A stretch of DNA of 64,000 nucleotides from a virus: positions 1 through 64,000 of IMG/VR virus record IMGVR_UViG_3300029915_000009; one strand, written 5' to 3'. The position numbers were made by a program, and so were the translations under genes. Below the pieces are notes generated by a model, which was given only the letters and a program-made list of their open reading frames with translations, was not told the origin of the DNA and did no database searches. Position 1 is the first letter of the stretch. Each line of letters starts with the position of its first letter. Positions 48,280 to 55,575 of this stretch are shown here, one piece after another.

Positions 48280-48504
48280 ATGGATAGACGATTTGTTATG
48301 CAATGCGGCGCCTGTGGCGCACATCTTTATCGGAACTGTTGCAGTGGGTATGATCCGTACGACCGTTGTCCGGCTTGCAGCAAATTTTTGAATACCGGAA
48401 GTCGTTCGTTATCTCTTGTGCGTACTGAGCAATACGTATCTACATCGGTATGGTATAATCCAGGCACATGGTTTTCTGGTAAATGGGTACCAATTGTGAA
48501 CTAA
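48280..48504 (+). CDS. Small zinc-ribbon protein
   Basis: A 74-aa protein with CGACG (residues 9-13) and CPACS (about 31-35), two CxxC pairs typical of a zinc ribbon, followed by a basic beta segment. Function unknown; zinc ribbons of this size often contact nucleic acid or RNA polymerase. Confidence 0.6.
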   Translation: MDRRFVMQCGACGAHLYRNCCSGYDPYDRCPACSKFLNTGSRSLSLVRTEQYVSTSVWYNPGTWFSGKWVPIVN

Positions 48505-48515
48505 GGACATTATAT

Positions 48516-49295
48516 ATGAGAATCATTAAACCCGTTGTTATCGTCGAAGACGACCTCGAAATGCTGTTGCCTAATGGAATGACATTGGCGCAACACATGT
48601 TAAAGAAAATTGAAATGTTTTCCAGAAAGTGTTATAAATCAGAAGGTCGAATGACCGATGATTCCTATCTCACATTTCCCGGTAGACTTTTCAATACAAA
48701 TCGGCATACCGGAATTGCCGAGCATCGAATGATTTCGTCGACATTCATTACAGATCGAGGAGTCTCCCACGAAGGCGTGCGTCACAGAATGGCGGCCTAC
48801 CTGCAGGAAAGTACAAGGTACGTTGATTATGCAAAAGAAGGCGAGTTAAATAAAGGTGCATCATATATTTTGCCACCGTGGGTTAATGAATATTCCTCAG
48901 ATAACAATGATGATTGGGCAGAATTTGTTAGTGATACACGAGCCGATGATTCCCGATACGCAAAATGGCGGACTCGTGGGTGGACCCCAGAAAAGGCTCG
49001 GTATTGGCTTCCTCAAGGCGTGAAGACAGAATATGCTGCAAGTCTAAATTTAGGTAGCTGGTGGAATTTTTTCTATAAACGAACACCGGAAACTGCACAT
49101 CCTTCAATGCGGCAGGTTGCAATTCCATTGCATCAATATTTTGTAAAACATCTTCCGCAATTTTTTGAAAAGTTAACGAATTATGTAGTAGTCGACGATA
49201 GATTTTTGCACAAGGGACAATGGTATCCGATGGCGAAATTAGTTGTTAATCCGTATTACGACCAGGTTGAATTCGAAGAAGTATATTCAGAATAA
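48516..49295 (+). CDS. thyX: Flavin-dependent thymidylate synthase
   Basis: Makes dTMP from dUMP using FAD and methylenetetrahydrofolate. The ThyX signature region reads FITDRGVSHEGVRHR, then AAYLQESTRY, matching RHRxxSxxxxSxRY. The nucleotide-binding arginine region lies in NLGSWWNFFYKRT, with AHPSMRQVAIPL toward the end. The start is taken at 48516 (MRIIKPVVIVEDD); the frame is open 11 codons further upstream. With dut and tdk it completes a thymidylate supply set. Confidence 0.93.
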   Translation: MRIIKPVVIVEDDLEMLLPNGMTLAQHMLKKIEMFSRKCYKSEGRMTDDSYLTFPGRLFNTNRHTGIAEHRMISSTFITDRGVSHEGVRHRMAAYLQESTRYVDYAKEGELNKGASYILPPWVNEYSSDNNDDWAEFVSDTRADDSRYAKWRTRGWTPEKARYWLPQGVKTEYAASLNLGSWWNFFYKRTPETAHPSMRQVAIPLHQYFVKHLPQFFEKLTNYVVVDDRFLHKGQWYPMAKLVVNPYYDQVEFEEVYSE

Positions 49296-49307
49296 CAAAA
49301 GGAAAAA

Positions 49308-49598
49308 ATGTTAAACGAAAAAGAAAAAATCAAAACAATCCAATCACATTTAGAAAAGGTTGGTAGTAGATATCTGCTGGCAACAATGGTAATGGCCCGA
49401 ACAAATCAGCTTATCAACGGAGCGTCGATTAAGCATGGACTTTCAAAAGAATTTAATCCGGGCCGAGAAGAAATACCTTTTTGCCGGCTACCAAAGATTG
49501 CATTGGAAGAAATTCGAACCGGTAAATTAACGTGGAAGCATGTTTCAAATGAAAACGGGGCTCCGCCCGAGATCGAATCACCGGTATTTCACGAGTAG
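49308..49598 (+). CDS. RNA polymerase omega-subunit-like protein
   Basis: A 96-aa protein. SRYLLATMVMARTNQLINGA matches the omega pattern RY-LV-x-x-A-x-RA-x-QL, and RLPKIALEEIRTGKLTW matches the conserved IALEEIAxGK block of RpoZ. Length is right for omega (80-100 aa). If correct, it may replace or compete with the host subunit. Only two blocks match, so the call is tentative. AAAGGA ribosome site, directly after thyX. Confidence 0.58.
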   Translation: MLNEKEKIKTIQSHLEKVGSRYLLATMVMARTNQLINGASIKHGLSKEFNPGREEIPFCRLPKIALEEIRTGKLTWKHVSNENGAPPEIESPVFHE

Positions 49599-49646
49599 AA
49601 ACTATCGGAAATATTTCCGTTAACATTTATACCGAGAGGAAAAAGT

Positions 49647-50258
49647 ATGCTGCTAATTGGTGACGTACATGGAAAATTTAAGGAATGCAAAAAGATTGTA
49701 ACGGAAAATCCCGGCAAGACAATTATTCAGGTGGGGGATTTTGGTGTCGGTTTTCCAGGGCAATCTACGCTTCCAACTTTCCCTGAAAATTTTTATTTTA
49801 TTCGCGGAAATCATGATAACCCCGCAGTAGCAAGAGCACACCCCAATTATCTGGGTGATTATGGTGTTAAAATTATCGATGATCGAAAAGTATTTTACTT
49901 GTCTGGCGCTTGGAGTATCGATCAAAGATTTCGCCGATCGGGATTAACCTGGTGGTACGATGAAGAGCTTTCGATTAAGGAACTCGAAGATGCATTTGAA
50001 CTTTATATCAATGAACGACCAGAAATTGTGCTCTCACATGATTGCCCCACGAAAGTAGCAGCGCACATTTTACTTCGGCATTCATTGTATGGCAATCCGG
50101 AAGTTTATCCGACTCGAACAGGGCAAGCACTGTCCGCAATGTTTTCGGCATATCAGCCGAAATATTGGAATTTTGGGCATTACCATGCCGACTGGGAAAA
50201 GACAATTGAAGGCACAGAGTTTCAATGTCTAAATGAACTTTCGATTTCAGAACTGTAA
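49647..50258 (+). CDS. Calcineurin-like metallophosphoesterase
   Basis: A 203-aa phosphoesterase: LLIGDVHGK (residues 2-10), IIQVGDFG (about 27), FIRGNHDN (about 51), IVLSHDCP (about 128) and FGHYHAD (about 172) supply the metal ligands. It is related to small phage and bacterial phosphodiesterases. It is distinct from the protein at 34848. AGAGG ribosome site. Substrate unknown. Confidence 0.85.
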   Translation: MLLIGDVHGKFKECKKIVTENPGKTIIQVGDFGVGFPGQSTLPTFPENFYFIRGNHDNPAVARAHPNYLGDYGVKIIDDRKVFYLSGAWSIDQRFRRSGLTWWYDEELSIKELEDAFELYINERPEIVLSHDCPTKVAAHILLRHSLYGNPEVYPTRTGQALSAMFSAYQPKYWNFGHYHADWEKTIEGTEFQCLNELSISEL

Positions 50259-50287
50259 ACAGTTTATAGCAAAGACTTTATATTCGG

Positions 50288-50316
50288 TTGACATTTAGAC
50301 TGATATTTGTTATACT
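50288..50316 (+). promoter_or_regulatory. Early promoter with extended -10
   Basis: TTGACA, 17 nt ending TTTGT, TATACT, followed by the leader TTATTTAAGTAAGGAG. Confidence 0.82.
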
Positions 50317-50336
50317 TATTTAAGTAAGGAGATCAA

Positions 50337-50531
50337 ATGAATTTAATTTTAGGTGCAATTGTTTGGATTGTATTCGGAGGAATTGCGCTTGTGTCCTTTG
50401 GTTTTTTGATGTTTTTGATTAGCCAATTGGCCGGATGTTTTCATTGGACTCCCGAACAACGAGCAGCTAATTTTGCTGGCATTGTTGCTGGATTTGTTCT
50501 TTATAAAACCTTAAGAAATCGGAGAAAATAA
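50337..50531 (+). CDS. Small membrane protein
   Basis: A 64-aa protein with two hydrophobic segments (ILGAIVWIVFGGIALVSFGF and ANFAGIVAGFVLYKTL) and a basic end RNRRK. AAGGAG ribosome site. Function unknown; not obviously a holin. Confidence 0.62.
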   Translation: MNLILGAIVWIVFGGIALVSFGFLMFLISQLAGCFHWTPEQRAANFAGIVAGFVLYKTLRNRRK

Positions 50532-50716
50532 TGTCGAAGCGTAAAAAGGATGTTTTCAGTGCTGTTGCTCAAGTGAAATCGAATGCCCGAGATCGTATTG
50601 GTACACCTAAGGCTTCGTTTGCAATCACACCAAAGCATGAAAAACCCGCTCGTTATAAGACTTCTATGCGAGATCTTATTGCCAAGGCCAACGATGAGGA
50701 CCACGATACCGATTAA
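50531..50716 (+). CDS. Small basic protein
   Basis: A 61-aa basic protein (MSKRKKDVFSAVAQVKSNAR) with an acidic tail (NDEDHDTD). Coupled to the membrane protein by TAATG. Function unknown. Confidence 0.6.
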   Translation: MSKRKKDVFSAVAQVKSNARDRIGTPKASFAITPKHEKPARYKTSMRDLIAKANDEDHDTD

Positions 50717-50720
50717 GTCA

Positions 50721-50843
50721 TTGATTTAAAAGGGTCGATATATTATAATTCCCCCACCAGGGCCCCAATATGGGCCCGTTGTGGTCTGGTATGGCGGAAT
50801 TGAATCAGGGCATACTGGGGTGATTTAAGTCCTTTGTTTTCAA
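50721..50843 (+). repeat. 124-nt structured repeat, copy 3
   Basis: Ends TTGATTTAAAAGGGTCGATAT and TTTAAGTCCTTTGTTTTCAA; the central stem GCCCCAATATG pairs imperfectly with CATACTGGGG. It lies 14 nt upstream of the cca promoter, in the same orientation. Confidence 0.8.
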
Positions 50844-50857
50844 CCAGTAATTTTCTC

Positions 50858-50886
50858 TTGACAAACTAACCGAAAGTTGATATACT
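50858..50886 (+). promoter_or_regulatory. Early promoter of cca, leaderless
   Basis: TTGACA, 17 nt ending TTGA, TATACT (50881-50886), then six bases and the ATG at 50893. Confidence 0.8.
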
Positions 50887-50892
50887 TTAAGC

Positions 50893-52212
50893 ATGGTTGA
50901 GATGAATCACAATGCGATGGTAGCACTAGTCACCCTTAAGAATGCGGGATTTGAATCCTACTTCGCGGGTGGTTGCGTGCGAGATTCACTGTTGAATCTT
51001 CCGGTTCATGATTGGGATCTGGCCACGAGTGCAACTCCTGATCAGGTCACCGAATTGTTTTCTACCTCGAAATTGGTTGGTAAGAATTTTGGCGTTTCGG
51101 TTGTTAATGTGAATGGTGAGCAGTTCGAAGTTGCAACCTTCCGCGAGGATGGTGCGTATTCTGACAATCGCCGCCCGGATTCTGTTAAGTTTACAACGGA
51201 TCCTAGGGAAGATGTTAAGCGCCGTGATTTTACAGTCAATGCACTTCTGATGGACGAATCGGGCAAGGTATTTGACTTTGTTAATGGCCTTGCCGACCTC
51301 GAAAATAAGGTTTTGCGCACGGTCGGCAATCCTAGCGATCGGTTTCAAGAAGATGCTTTGCGCCTGCTGCGAGCCGTTCGATTTGCAGCTCGTTTGGGGT
51401 TCATGCTTGATCCGCTTACCGTGTCCGCAATGACATTGCGTTCGAAGGATGTTACGACTTTGCCCGCTGATCGTGTTGCTGGTGAACTGGCAAAGATTCT
51501 TACTGGCGGTAATGTACAGGTAGCTTTTCAGACAATGGACACCACCGGTTTGCTAGTTCATTTTATGCCGGAACTGTGCAATATGCATGGGGTTACGCAG
51601 AATTCAATGTGGCATCCGGAAGGCGATGTGTGGCAGCATACAATGAAGATGCTTTCTATGCTCGAATCCGGCTGCTCTCTTACGTTGGCGCTTGCAACCT
51701 TGCTTCACGATGTAGGGAAGCCGGTCACAGCAAAGACAAATGAAAAGACCGGACATAATCAGTTTCACGGGCATGAGCACGTTGGGGCTCGTATGGCTGA
51801 ACGGCTGCTTCGTGATTTTCGGTTTTCAAATGAAGTTGTCGGCACGGTGTCGTCTTTGGTTGAAAATCATATGCGGTTTTTTAACACGGAAAAGATGTCG
51901 TTGTCAAAGATGAAGCGGTTTGTTCGTATGGAAAATTTTTCTGAACTGCTTGAACTTAACCGGGTTGACAGCCTTGGTAGTAATGGCGATCTCACCGCAA
52001 ACAATTTTTGCCGTGGGTTTCGCGACAACATGAAGGATGAACTTCATCCCGTTCGTTTGCTCACCGGAAACGATTTGCTTGCTATGGGATTTAAGGCAGG
52101 CCCGGTATTCAAGACTTTGCTAGAAGCGGTCGAAACTGCTCAACTCGAAGGCGTAGTTACTACAAGGGAAGAAGCGGTAGCGTTGGTTACCGCTTCTTCC
52201 GGAAAGGTATAA
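50893..52212 (+). CDS. cca: CCA tRNA nucleotidyltransferase with HD domain
   Basis: Adds or repairs the 3' CCA of tRNAs. The head domain has AGGCVRDSLL then VHDWDLATSA (Gly-Gly and Asp-x-Asp catalytic site, residues about 26-48). The flexible loop is EVATFRED, the ERhxxExxx-like motif RRDFTVNALLMDE, and the neck DRFQEDALRLLRAVRFAA. The HD phosphohydrolase part includes HPEGDVWQHTMKML, LLHDVGKP and HGHEHVGA. Length 439 aa is normal for a fused enzyme. No tRNA gene is in the window, but the tmRNA here does not encode its CCA and would be a substrate. Confidence 0.93.
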   Translation: MVEMNHNAMVALVTLKNAGFESYFAGGCVRDSLLNLPVHDWDLATSATPDQVTELFSTSKLVGKNFGVSVVNVNGEQFEVATFREDGAYSDNRRPDSVKFTTDPREDVKRRDFTVNALLMDESGKVFDFVNGLADLENKVLRTVGNPSDRFQEDALRLLRAVRFAARLGFMLDPLTVSAMTLRSKDVTTLPADRVAGELAKILTGGNVQVAFQTMDTTGLLVHFMPELCNMHGVTQNSMWHPEGDVWQHTMKMLSMLESGCSLTLALATLLHDVGKPVTAKTNEKTGHNQFHGHEHVGARMAERLLRDFRFSNEVVGTVSSLVENHMRFFNTEKMSLSKMKRFVRMENFSELLELNRVDSLGSNGDLTANNFCRGFRDNMKDELHPVRLLTGNDLLAMGFKAGPVFKTLLEAVETAQLEGVVTTREEAVALVTASSGKV

Positions 52213-52215
52213 TCT

Positions 52216-52416
52216 GTGGCTGAAACCTACAAAATCGTTCGGTATTATGCTGATTCCAATAAGCGGAAACGAACCATGTATCGAGGATATACTTTGGAGC
52301 AAGCACAAGAATGGTGCAAGCGTGAAGATACTAGTTCGGCGACCACGCAAACCCCGTCTGGTAAGGAGGCAACTCGCCGAATGGGTCCGTGGTTTGAAGG
52401 ATATGAAAAGGAATAA
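52216..52416 (+). CDS. Small conserved phage protein
   Basis: A 66-aa protein starting at GTG 52216. The plan YKIVRYY, then TMYRGYTLEQAQEWCKRED, TSSATT and GPWFEGYEKE is a common small phage/host protein pattern of unknown function. It follows cca by 3 nt. Confidence 0.62.
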   Translation: MAETYKIVRYYADSNKRKRTMYRGYTLEQAQEWCKREDTSSATTQTPSGKEATRRMGPWFEGYEKE

Positions 52417-52452
52417 ATGCCTCATTACTGAGGCAGAAATGGATGTGTTTGA

Positions 52453-52737
52453 ATGAGTCATTACGGTAAAAATATGAAGGTTAAAAAGACCGTTGTTGTT
52501 TCGTGTTTCGGAAAAAATTACGTAACATCGAAAGGCCTGGGATCAGTATTAGCGGACCAGGCGGCCTCCCGAGTTCTTGAGCGGATTCGATTTAACGTGC
52601 AACTATATGGAACGCCGAATTACTCGAACCGCCACGAAAACTTTTTAGCTCTTTGGAGAAAGAATCATGCGCGTGTTCGCGCCAAGTTTTATCGTCGTGC
52701 ATTACCTATTTTGAAGAAATTGTTTGAAGAGGAATAA
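52453..52737 (+). CDS. Small basic protein
   Basis: A 94-aa basic protein (MSHYGKNMKVKKTVVVSCFG, then RHENFLALWRKNHARVRAKF). Not recognised. Its stop abuts the next ATG. Confidence 0.58.
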   Translation: MSHYGKNMKVKKTVVVSCFGKNYVTSKGLGSVLADQAASRVLERIRFNVQLYGTPNYSNRHENFLALWRKNHARVRAKFYRRALPILKKLFEEE

Positions 52738-52944
52738 ATGCCTGATTTTTACGAACTAACAGGAACGAAGAATAAAAACCCACTATATCGAATTGTAGTT
52801 CAGTCTAGATATTCGGACGACGAATCTTCGGCCTTCGGTAGGAGGATAGTAGTTCAGTATTATCGATTTTATGGGAAGAATTCTCTTAAGGAAGCCGAAG
52901 AGTTTATTCGAGATCGTAATTTGATTGAACGATTTTCTCTATAA
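52738..52944 (+). CDS. Small protein, possible YP-family relative
   Basis: A 68-aa protein. The C-terminus SLKEAEEFIRDRNLIERFSL resembles that of the array proteins (an AEA box followed by LIERLS). The N-terminal YP box is not clear. Function unknown. Confidence 0.55.
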   Translation: MPDFYELTGTKNKNPLYRIVVQSRYSDDESSAFGRRIVVQYYRFYGKNSLKEAEEFIRDRNLIERFSL

Positions 52945-52958
52945 TTTTGGGATGTTGC

Positions 52959-52987
52959 TTGACTTTTCATGCTAAATAGTTTACACT
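52959..52987 (+). promoter_or_regulatory. Early promoter
   Basis: TTGACT, 17 nt, TACACT, upstream of 53023. Confidence 0.65.
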
Positions 52988-53022
52988 GGTAATGTGAGTA
53001 AAATCACAGGAAGCAGGACATT

Positions 53023-53313
53023 ATGAACTGGATGAACGAAATTGATTCTGAAATCGCTATTAAAATTCGTGAAGCAGGTAATCATGTAATTGTTGTACCT
53101 GCGCAAAACAGTTCTGCGCCCATTGATACCTTCGATGTTTATAATGGCGCAACAAATGAATTTATCGCAATTGATGTACCCGAGCAAACAGCCCGCGAGC
53201 TTTCCGCAATCTGGAATGGTCTATTAGATAATGGCGAGCAAGTTTCCAATATTCGAAAAATTAATCTTGCGTGGTTAACTGGTGTTCCTGCGGGAAAGCG
53301 ATATGCAAGGTAA
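53023..53313 (+). CDS. Small early protein of unknown function
   Basis: A 96-aa protein (MNWMNEIDSEIAIKIREAGN, VIVVPAQNSSAPIDTFDVY, WLTGVPAGKRYAR). It overlaps the next gene by 11 nt. Not recognised. Confidence 0.58.
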   Translation: MNWMNEIDSEIAIKIREAGNHVIVVPAQNSSAPIDTFDVYNGATNEFIAIDVPEQTARELSAIWNGLLDNGEQVSNIRKINLAWLTGVPAGKRYAR

Positions 53314-53543
53314 GAAGAAAATTTCTTTAAACTTTGCATTTGGTAAGATTTGTAGGCCGCCTATCTGGGATGGGTATCGCGCCGCATTTAAATTGTTGCC
53401 GAAGGAAAATGAAAAATATCCTGTGGAAATTAAACATTATGATATAAAAACCGGTATGCTTATTGCCCCCGGTGACATATGCAATATATGATTCATTGAA
53501 AGAAGCCGAATCAGCGATTTTAATCGAAAGCTTATCAGAATAA
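53303..53543 (+). pseudogene. Small YP-family-like gene with frameshift
   Basis: From the ATG at 53303 (MQGKKKISLNFAFGK) the frame stops near 53491. In the +1 shifted frame the sequence continues VTYAIYDSLKEAESAILIES and ends LSE, the family C-terminus. The shift falls at a run of five C (53466-53470). It is either a real frameshift or a homopolymer sequencing error. Confidence 0.55.
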
Positions 53544-53554
53544 GAAAGGATATT

Positions 53555-53722
53555 ATGAAGCAGAAGACATCTGAATTTGAAACGACCAAGGCCGCCCTTG
53601 ATTTTATTGATTCTCTCAGAAAAGAAAAAGTTGCCGGATATCTAAATTTGTCAAAAAATAAAGATGGCAGTTATGCCTGGTTGGTGACGTACACTCCCAA
53701 GAAAGGTATGAAATTTGAATAG
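53555..53722 (+). CDS. Small protein (55 aa)
   Basis: The frame reads MKQKTSEFETTKAALDFIDS, ends TPKKGMKFE, and has an AAAGGA ribosome site 7 nt before the ATG. It is short but well placed in the run of small genes. Function unknown. Confidence 0.55.
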   Translation: MKQKTSEFETTKAALDFIDSLRKEKVAGYLNLSKNKDGSYAWLVTYTPKKGMKFE

Positions 53723-53942
53723 GTGTGATAAATCCGAGGTGAATTACCACTTCATTGTGAAAACTTCCTTGAAGATCGTTAAAGATGATCGGGTAGATAA
53801 TAAATGGAACGTTATTAAAACCTACGATTTTTCAAATAGTCGAAATCCATGCGACGAGTGTATTCCTCCTACGGTTATTCATTCGTGCTCTACAAAAAAG
53901 GAAGCAGAAGATTGGTTATTGCTCGAAAGATTAAGTATGTAG
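53715..53942 (+). CDS. Small YP-family-like protein
   Basis: A 75-aa protein starting at TTG 53715, which overlaps the previous stop. FIVKTSLKIVKDDRV in the N-terminal half, NPCDECIPP with CxxC in the middle, and STKKEAEDWLLLERLSM at the end, the family C-terminal box. Function unknown. Confidence 0.5.
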   Translation: MNRCDKSEVNYHFIVKTSLKIVKDDRVDNKWNVIKTYDFSNSRNPCDECIPPTVIHSCSTKKEAEDWLLLERLSM

Positions 53943-53950
53943 TAATAAGT

Positions 53951-53970
53951 CCGAATCCTTTCTGATTCGG
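53951..53970 (+). terminator. Hairpin after the small-gene run
   Basis: CCGAATC, 6-nt loop, GATTCGG, without a T tract. The following 240 nt hold no certain gene. Confidence 0.4.
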
Positions 53971-54067
53971 TGGTGGAGGCGGCGCATGTTGATTATCGCT
54001 TCGTGCGCCCCCAATTTTAAATATGAAAAATAATATGATTTTATGCAGTTGATTTAAAAGAATTAAG

Positions 54068-54229
54068 ATGGTATCGAGCTCGAGGATAGAAATCGATATC
54101 CTGAATGGAGTATCACCGATTGCAAATATTCTTAAATTAGACTTATTTAAGGTGTATCATATTTGTAAGGCGCAAATACCAACGTTCGATATCTTCTTAA
54201 TATTAGGAGTGATATGCGACAATTTTTAA
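54068..54229 (+). CDS. Possible small helix-turn-helix protein (53 aa)
   Basis: The frame reads IEIDILNGVSPIANILKLDL and FKVYHICKAQIPTF, which recalls a short helix-turn-helix (NGVSPIANIL plus recognition-like helix). No clear ribosome site, and it overlaps the next gene by 16 nt. It may be chance. Confidence 0.3.
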   Translation: MVSSSRIEIDILNGVSPIANILKLDLFKVYHICKAQIPTFDIFLILGVICDNF

Positions 54230-54495
54230 TCGATTTTCTGAAAGCAGTAGAAGCCGATATTCCGCCGCCGGCGCGTTGCCATCATGTATTGACCTACGCT
54301 AGATATGGTAGTAATGACACCGGTTGGGAAGATAAGCTCGCTCTTCAAATTAATGATGCCGGAGATTTTAAGTGCTTTTTCCTAGAGGATTCCGACTTGT
54401 TAGATATACCTAAATTAATAATCGAAATTAAAGAGAGTTTGAATTCATCAGACACCGGCCAATTAGGTGTTAGTATTGGGCAATATGTAAAATAA
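54214..54495 (+). CDS. Small protein of unknown function
   Basis: A 93-aa protein (MRQFLIDFLKAVEADIPPPA, ALQINDAGDFKCFFLED). AGGAGTG ribosome site, monocistronic look. Not recognised. Confidence 0.6.
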   Translation: MRQFLIDFLKAVEADIPPPARCHHVLTYARYGSNDTGWEDKLALQINDAGDFKCFFLEDSDLLDIPKLIIEIKESLNSSDTGQLGVSIGQYVK

Positions 54496-54499
54496 GTTG

Positions 54500-54528
54500 T
54501 TGCTATATTTTTATTATTGTTGTATACT
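54500..54528 (+). promoter_or_regulatory. Promoter of the GIY-YIG/tmRNA unit
   Basis: TTGCTA, 17 nt, TATACT, then a GAGGAA ribosome site and the GTG at 54550. The tmRNA downstream probably shares this transcript. Confidence 0.6.
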
Positions 54529-54549
54529 ATAAATATTGAGGAAATAAAA

Positions 54550-55209
54550 GTGAATATTAAGGTTAATTGGAATTCGATTGATTCGCTGAAAGGTAAAGTT
54601 CGATATTTAAAATCTAGAATTCGAGCGTTAGAAAAGAATGGTCTAGGAGCGGAGAATATCGTTAGGCAGGGTCCAAAATTCGAAGCATATAATTCTATAT
54701 GGAATTCCGATATTAGCTCGATTTATGAAGATTTAGAATTATCAAACGAAAAGAAATATTTTGTGTATGCTCACTTGAATCCATTGTTTGATCTTGATTT
54801 AGAAAAAGCAAAAGACGCGTTTGCCGCTAGCCTGGGTATGGAGTATGTTCCTTTTTATATAGGAAAAGGAGTAAATGATCGTGATAAAAATTCGCGGCGA
54901 AATGAAACACATCGAAAAATTTTGCAATCTATAAATTCGTTAAATGAAAAGCATATAGTATTTCGAGTTAAAGGAAGTTTAACTGAAGCAGAAGCATTTC
55001 AAGCTGAATCTAAATTAATCGATATTTTTGGACTTTTAACTAATGGTGGTTTATTAACTAATTTGGATGAAGGGCATCATGCAATACTCAGAAAAAGATT
55101 ATATCGGGATCATCTTAAGACATTGTGTACTAATTCAGTCGGTTATGCAAAAGTAATGAAAGAATTGTATTCGAAACCAATTATGATCAACGAAAAAAAA
55201 TTTGCATAA
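54550..55209 (+). CDS. GIY-YIG endonuclease
   Basis: 219 aa from GTG 54550 (GAGGAA ribosome site); the frame is open 11 codons upstream, but that part overlaps the promoter. The domain lies from about residue 75: FVYAHLNPL (the G-Y position), VPFYIGKG (YIG), then RDKNSRRNETHRKILQSI, LTEAEAFQAESKLIDIFG (catalytic Glu) and GGLLTNLDEG. This resembles phage homing endonucleases of the GIY-YIG type. A coiled N-terminal region precedes it. The stop is one base before the tmRNA acceptor piece, so it may be a homing nuclease associated with the tmRNA locus. Confidence 0.8.
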   Translation: MNIKVNWNSIDSLKGKVRYLKSRIRALEKNGLGAENIVRQGPKFEAYNSIWNSDISSIYEDLELSNEKKYFVYAHLNPLFDLDLEKAKDAFAASLGMEYVPFYIGKGVNDRDKNSRRNETHRKILQSINSLNEKHIVFRVKGSLTEAEAFQAESKLIDIFGLLTNGGLLTNLDEGHHAILRKRLYRDHLKTLCTNSVGYAKVMKELYSKPIMINEKKFA

Positions 55210-55272
55210 GTTAGAGTCGTACGAAGCATGAATTTCTTTATGCGGACCGGAGTTCAACTCTCCGCGCGTCCA

Positions 55273-55341
55273 AAAGAATACTGAACTAGTTAGATAGTTT
55301 CGTATTAGATGGATGTGGTGTTACACCCCAGTATTCTACTA
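55273..55341 (+). other. tmRNA intervening segment
   Basis: Joins the mature 3' end to the mature 5' end and would be removed. AGAATACTG (55275-55283) and its exact complement CAGTATTCT (55330-55338) extend the acceptor stem, as in permuted tmRNA precursors. Confidence 0.8.
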
Positions 55342-55457
55342 GGGCGCGTCACGGTTTCGACGGATAAATGAAAGTCATGTGGACGGCTTGGGTCTTTGTT
55401 ATTTTCGCCCATAATTGAAAAATGATATGTATAATTGCCGATTCAATCGTCAATGGC

Positions 55458-55517
55458 GCGACCAAGATTTTTACGTACCCTGTAAAAATTAGCAATCGCG
55501 AGCTCGCACTAGCCTAA
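55458..55517 (+). other. tmRNA tag reading frame
   Basis: With GCG as resume codon the tag is ATKIFTYPVKISNRELALA plus TAA. Resumption one to two codons earlier (AAT or GGC) is possible, since GTC, which precedes AAT, resembles the usual upstream context. The C-terminal ALA fits proteolysis tags. Confidence 0.65.
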
Positions 55518-55575
55518 AAACTGTGCGCCGTAGGGTGACCCCGCCTATGTAAAAGAAACGGGGTATACAAATTGT

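Larger units (their letters stand above)
55211..55565 (+). ncRNA. ssrA: Circularly permuted (two-piece) tmRNA
   Basis: Rescues stalled ribosomes by adding a degradation tag. The acceptor piece comes first: the T arm is CGGAG-TTCAACT-CTCCG (55248-55264), then CGCGTCC (55265-55271) and discriminator A 55272, without encoded CCA. After a 69-nt intervening segment the coding piece starts with GGGCGCG (55342-55348), followed by TCACGGTTTCGACGG, the conserved tmRNA 5' sequence. GGGCGCG and CGCGTCC form a 7-bp acceptor stem with the alanine-determining G3-U70 pair. AAGCATGAATTTCTTTAT upstream pairs with ATAAATGAAAGTCATG as helix P2. The tag frame ends NRELALA and stops at 55515-55517. Both outer ends are estimates. 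Confidence 0.9.

Noticed and set aside
52247-52456. 69-codon frame overlapping the small gene after cca
   Set aside because: It lies in another frame of the 52216-52416 gene, which has a known phage pattern.
55241-55272. A free-standing tRNA gene based on the T arm
   Set aside because: No D arm or anticodon arm precedes it; the 5' acceptor strand is found downstream, as expected for a permuted tmRNA.
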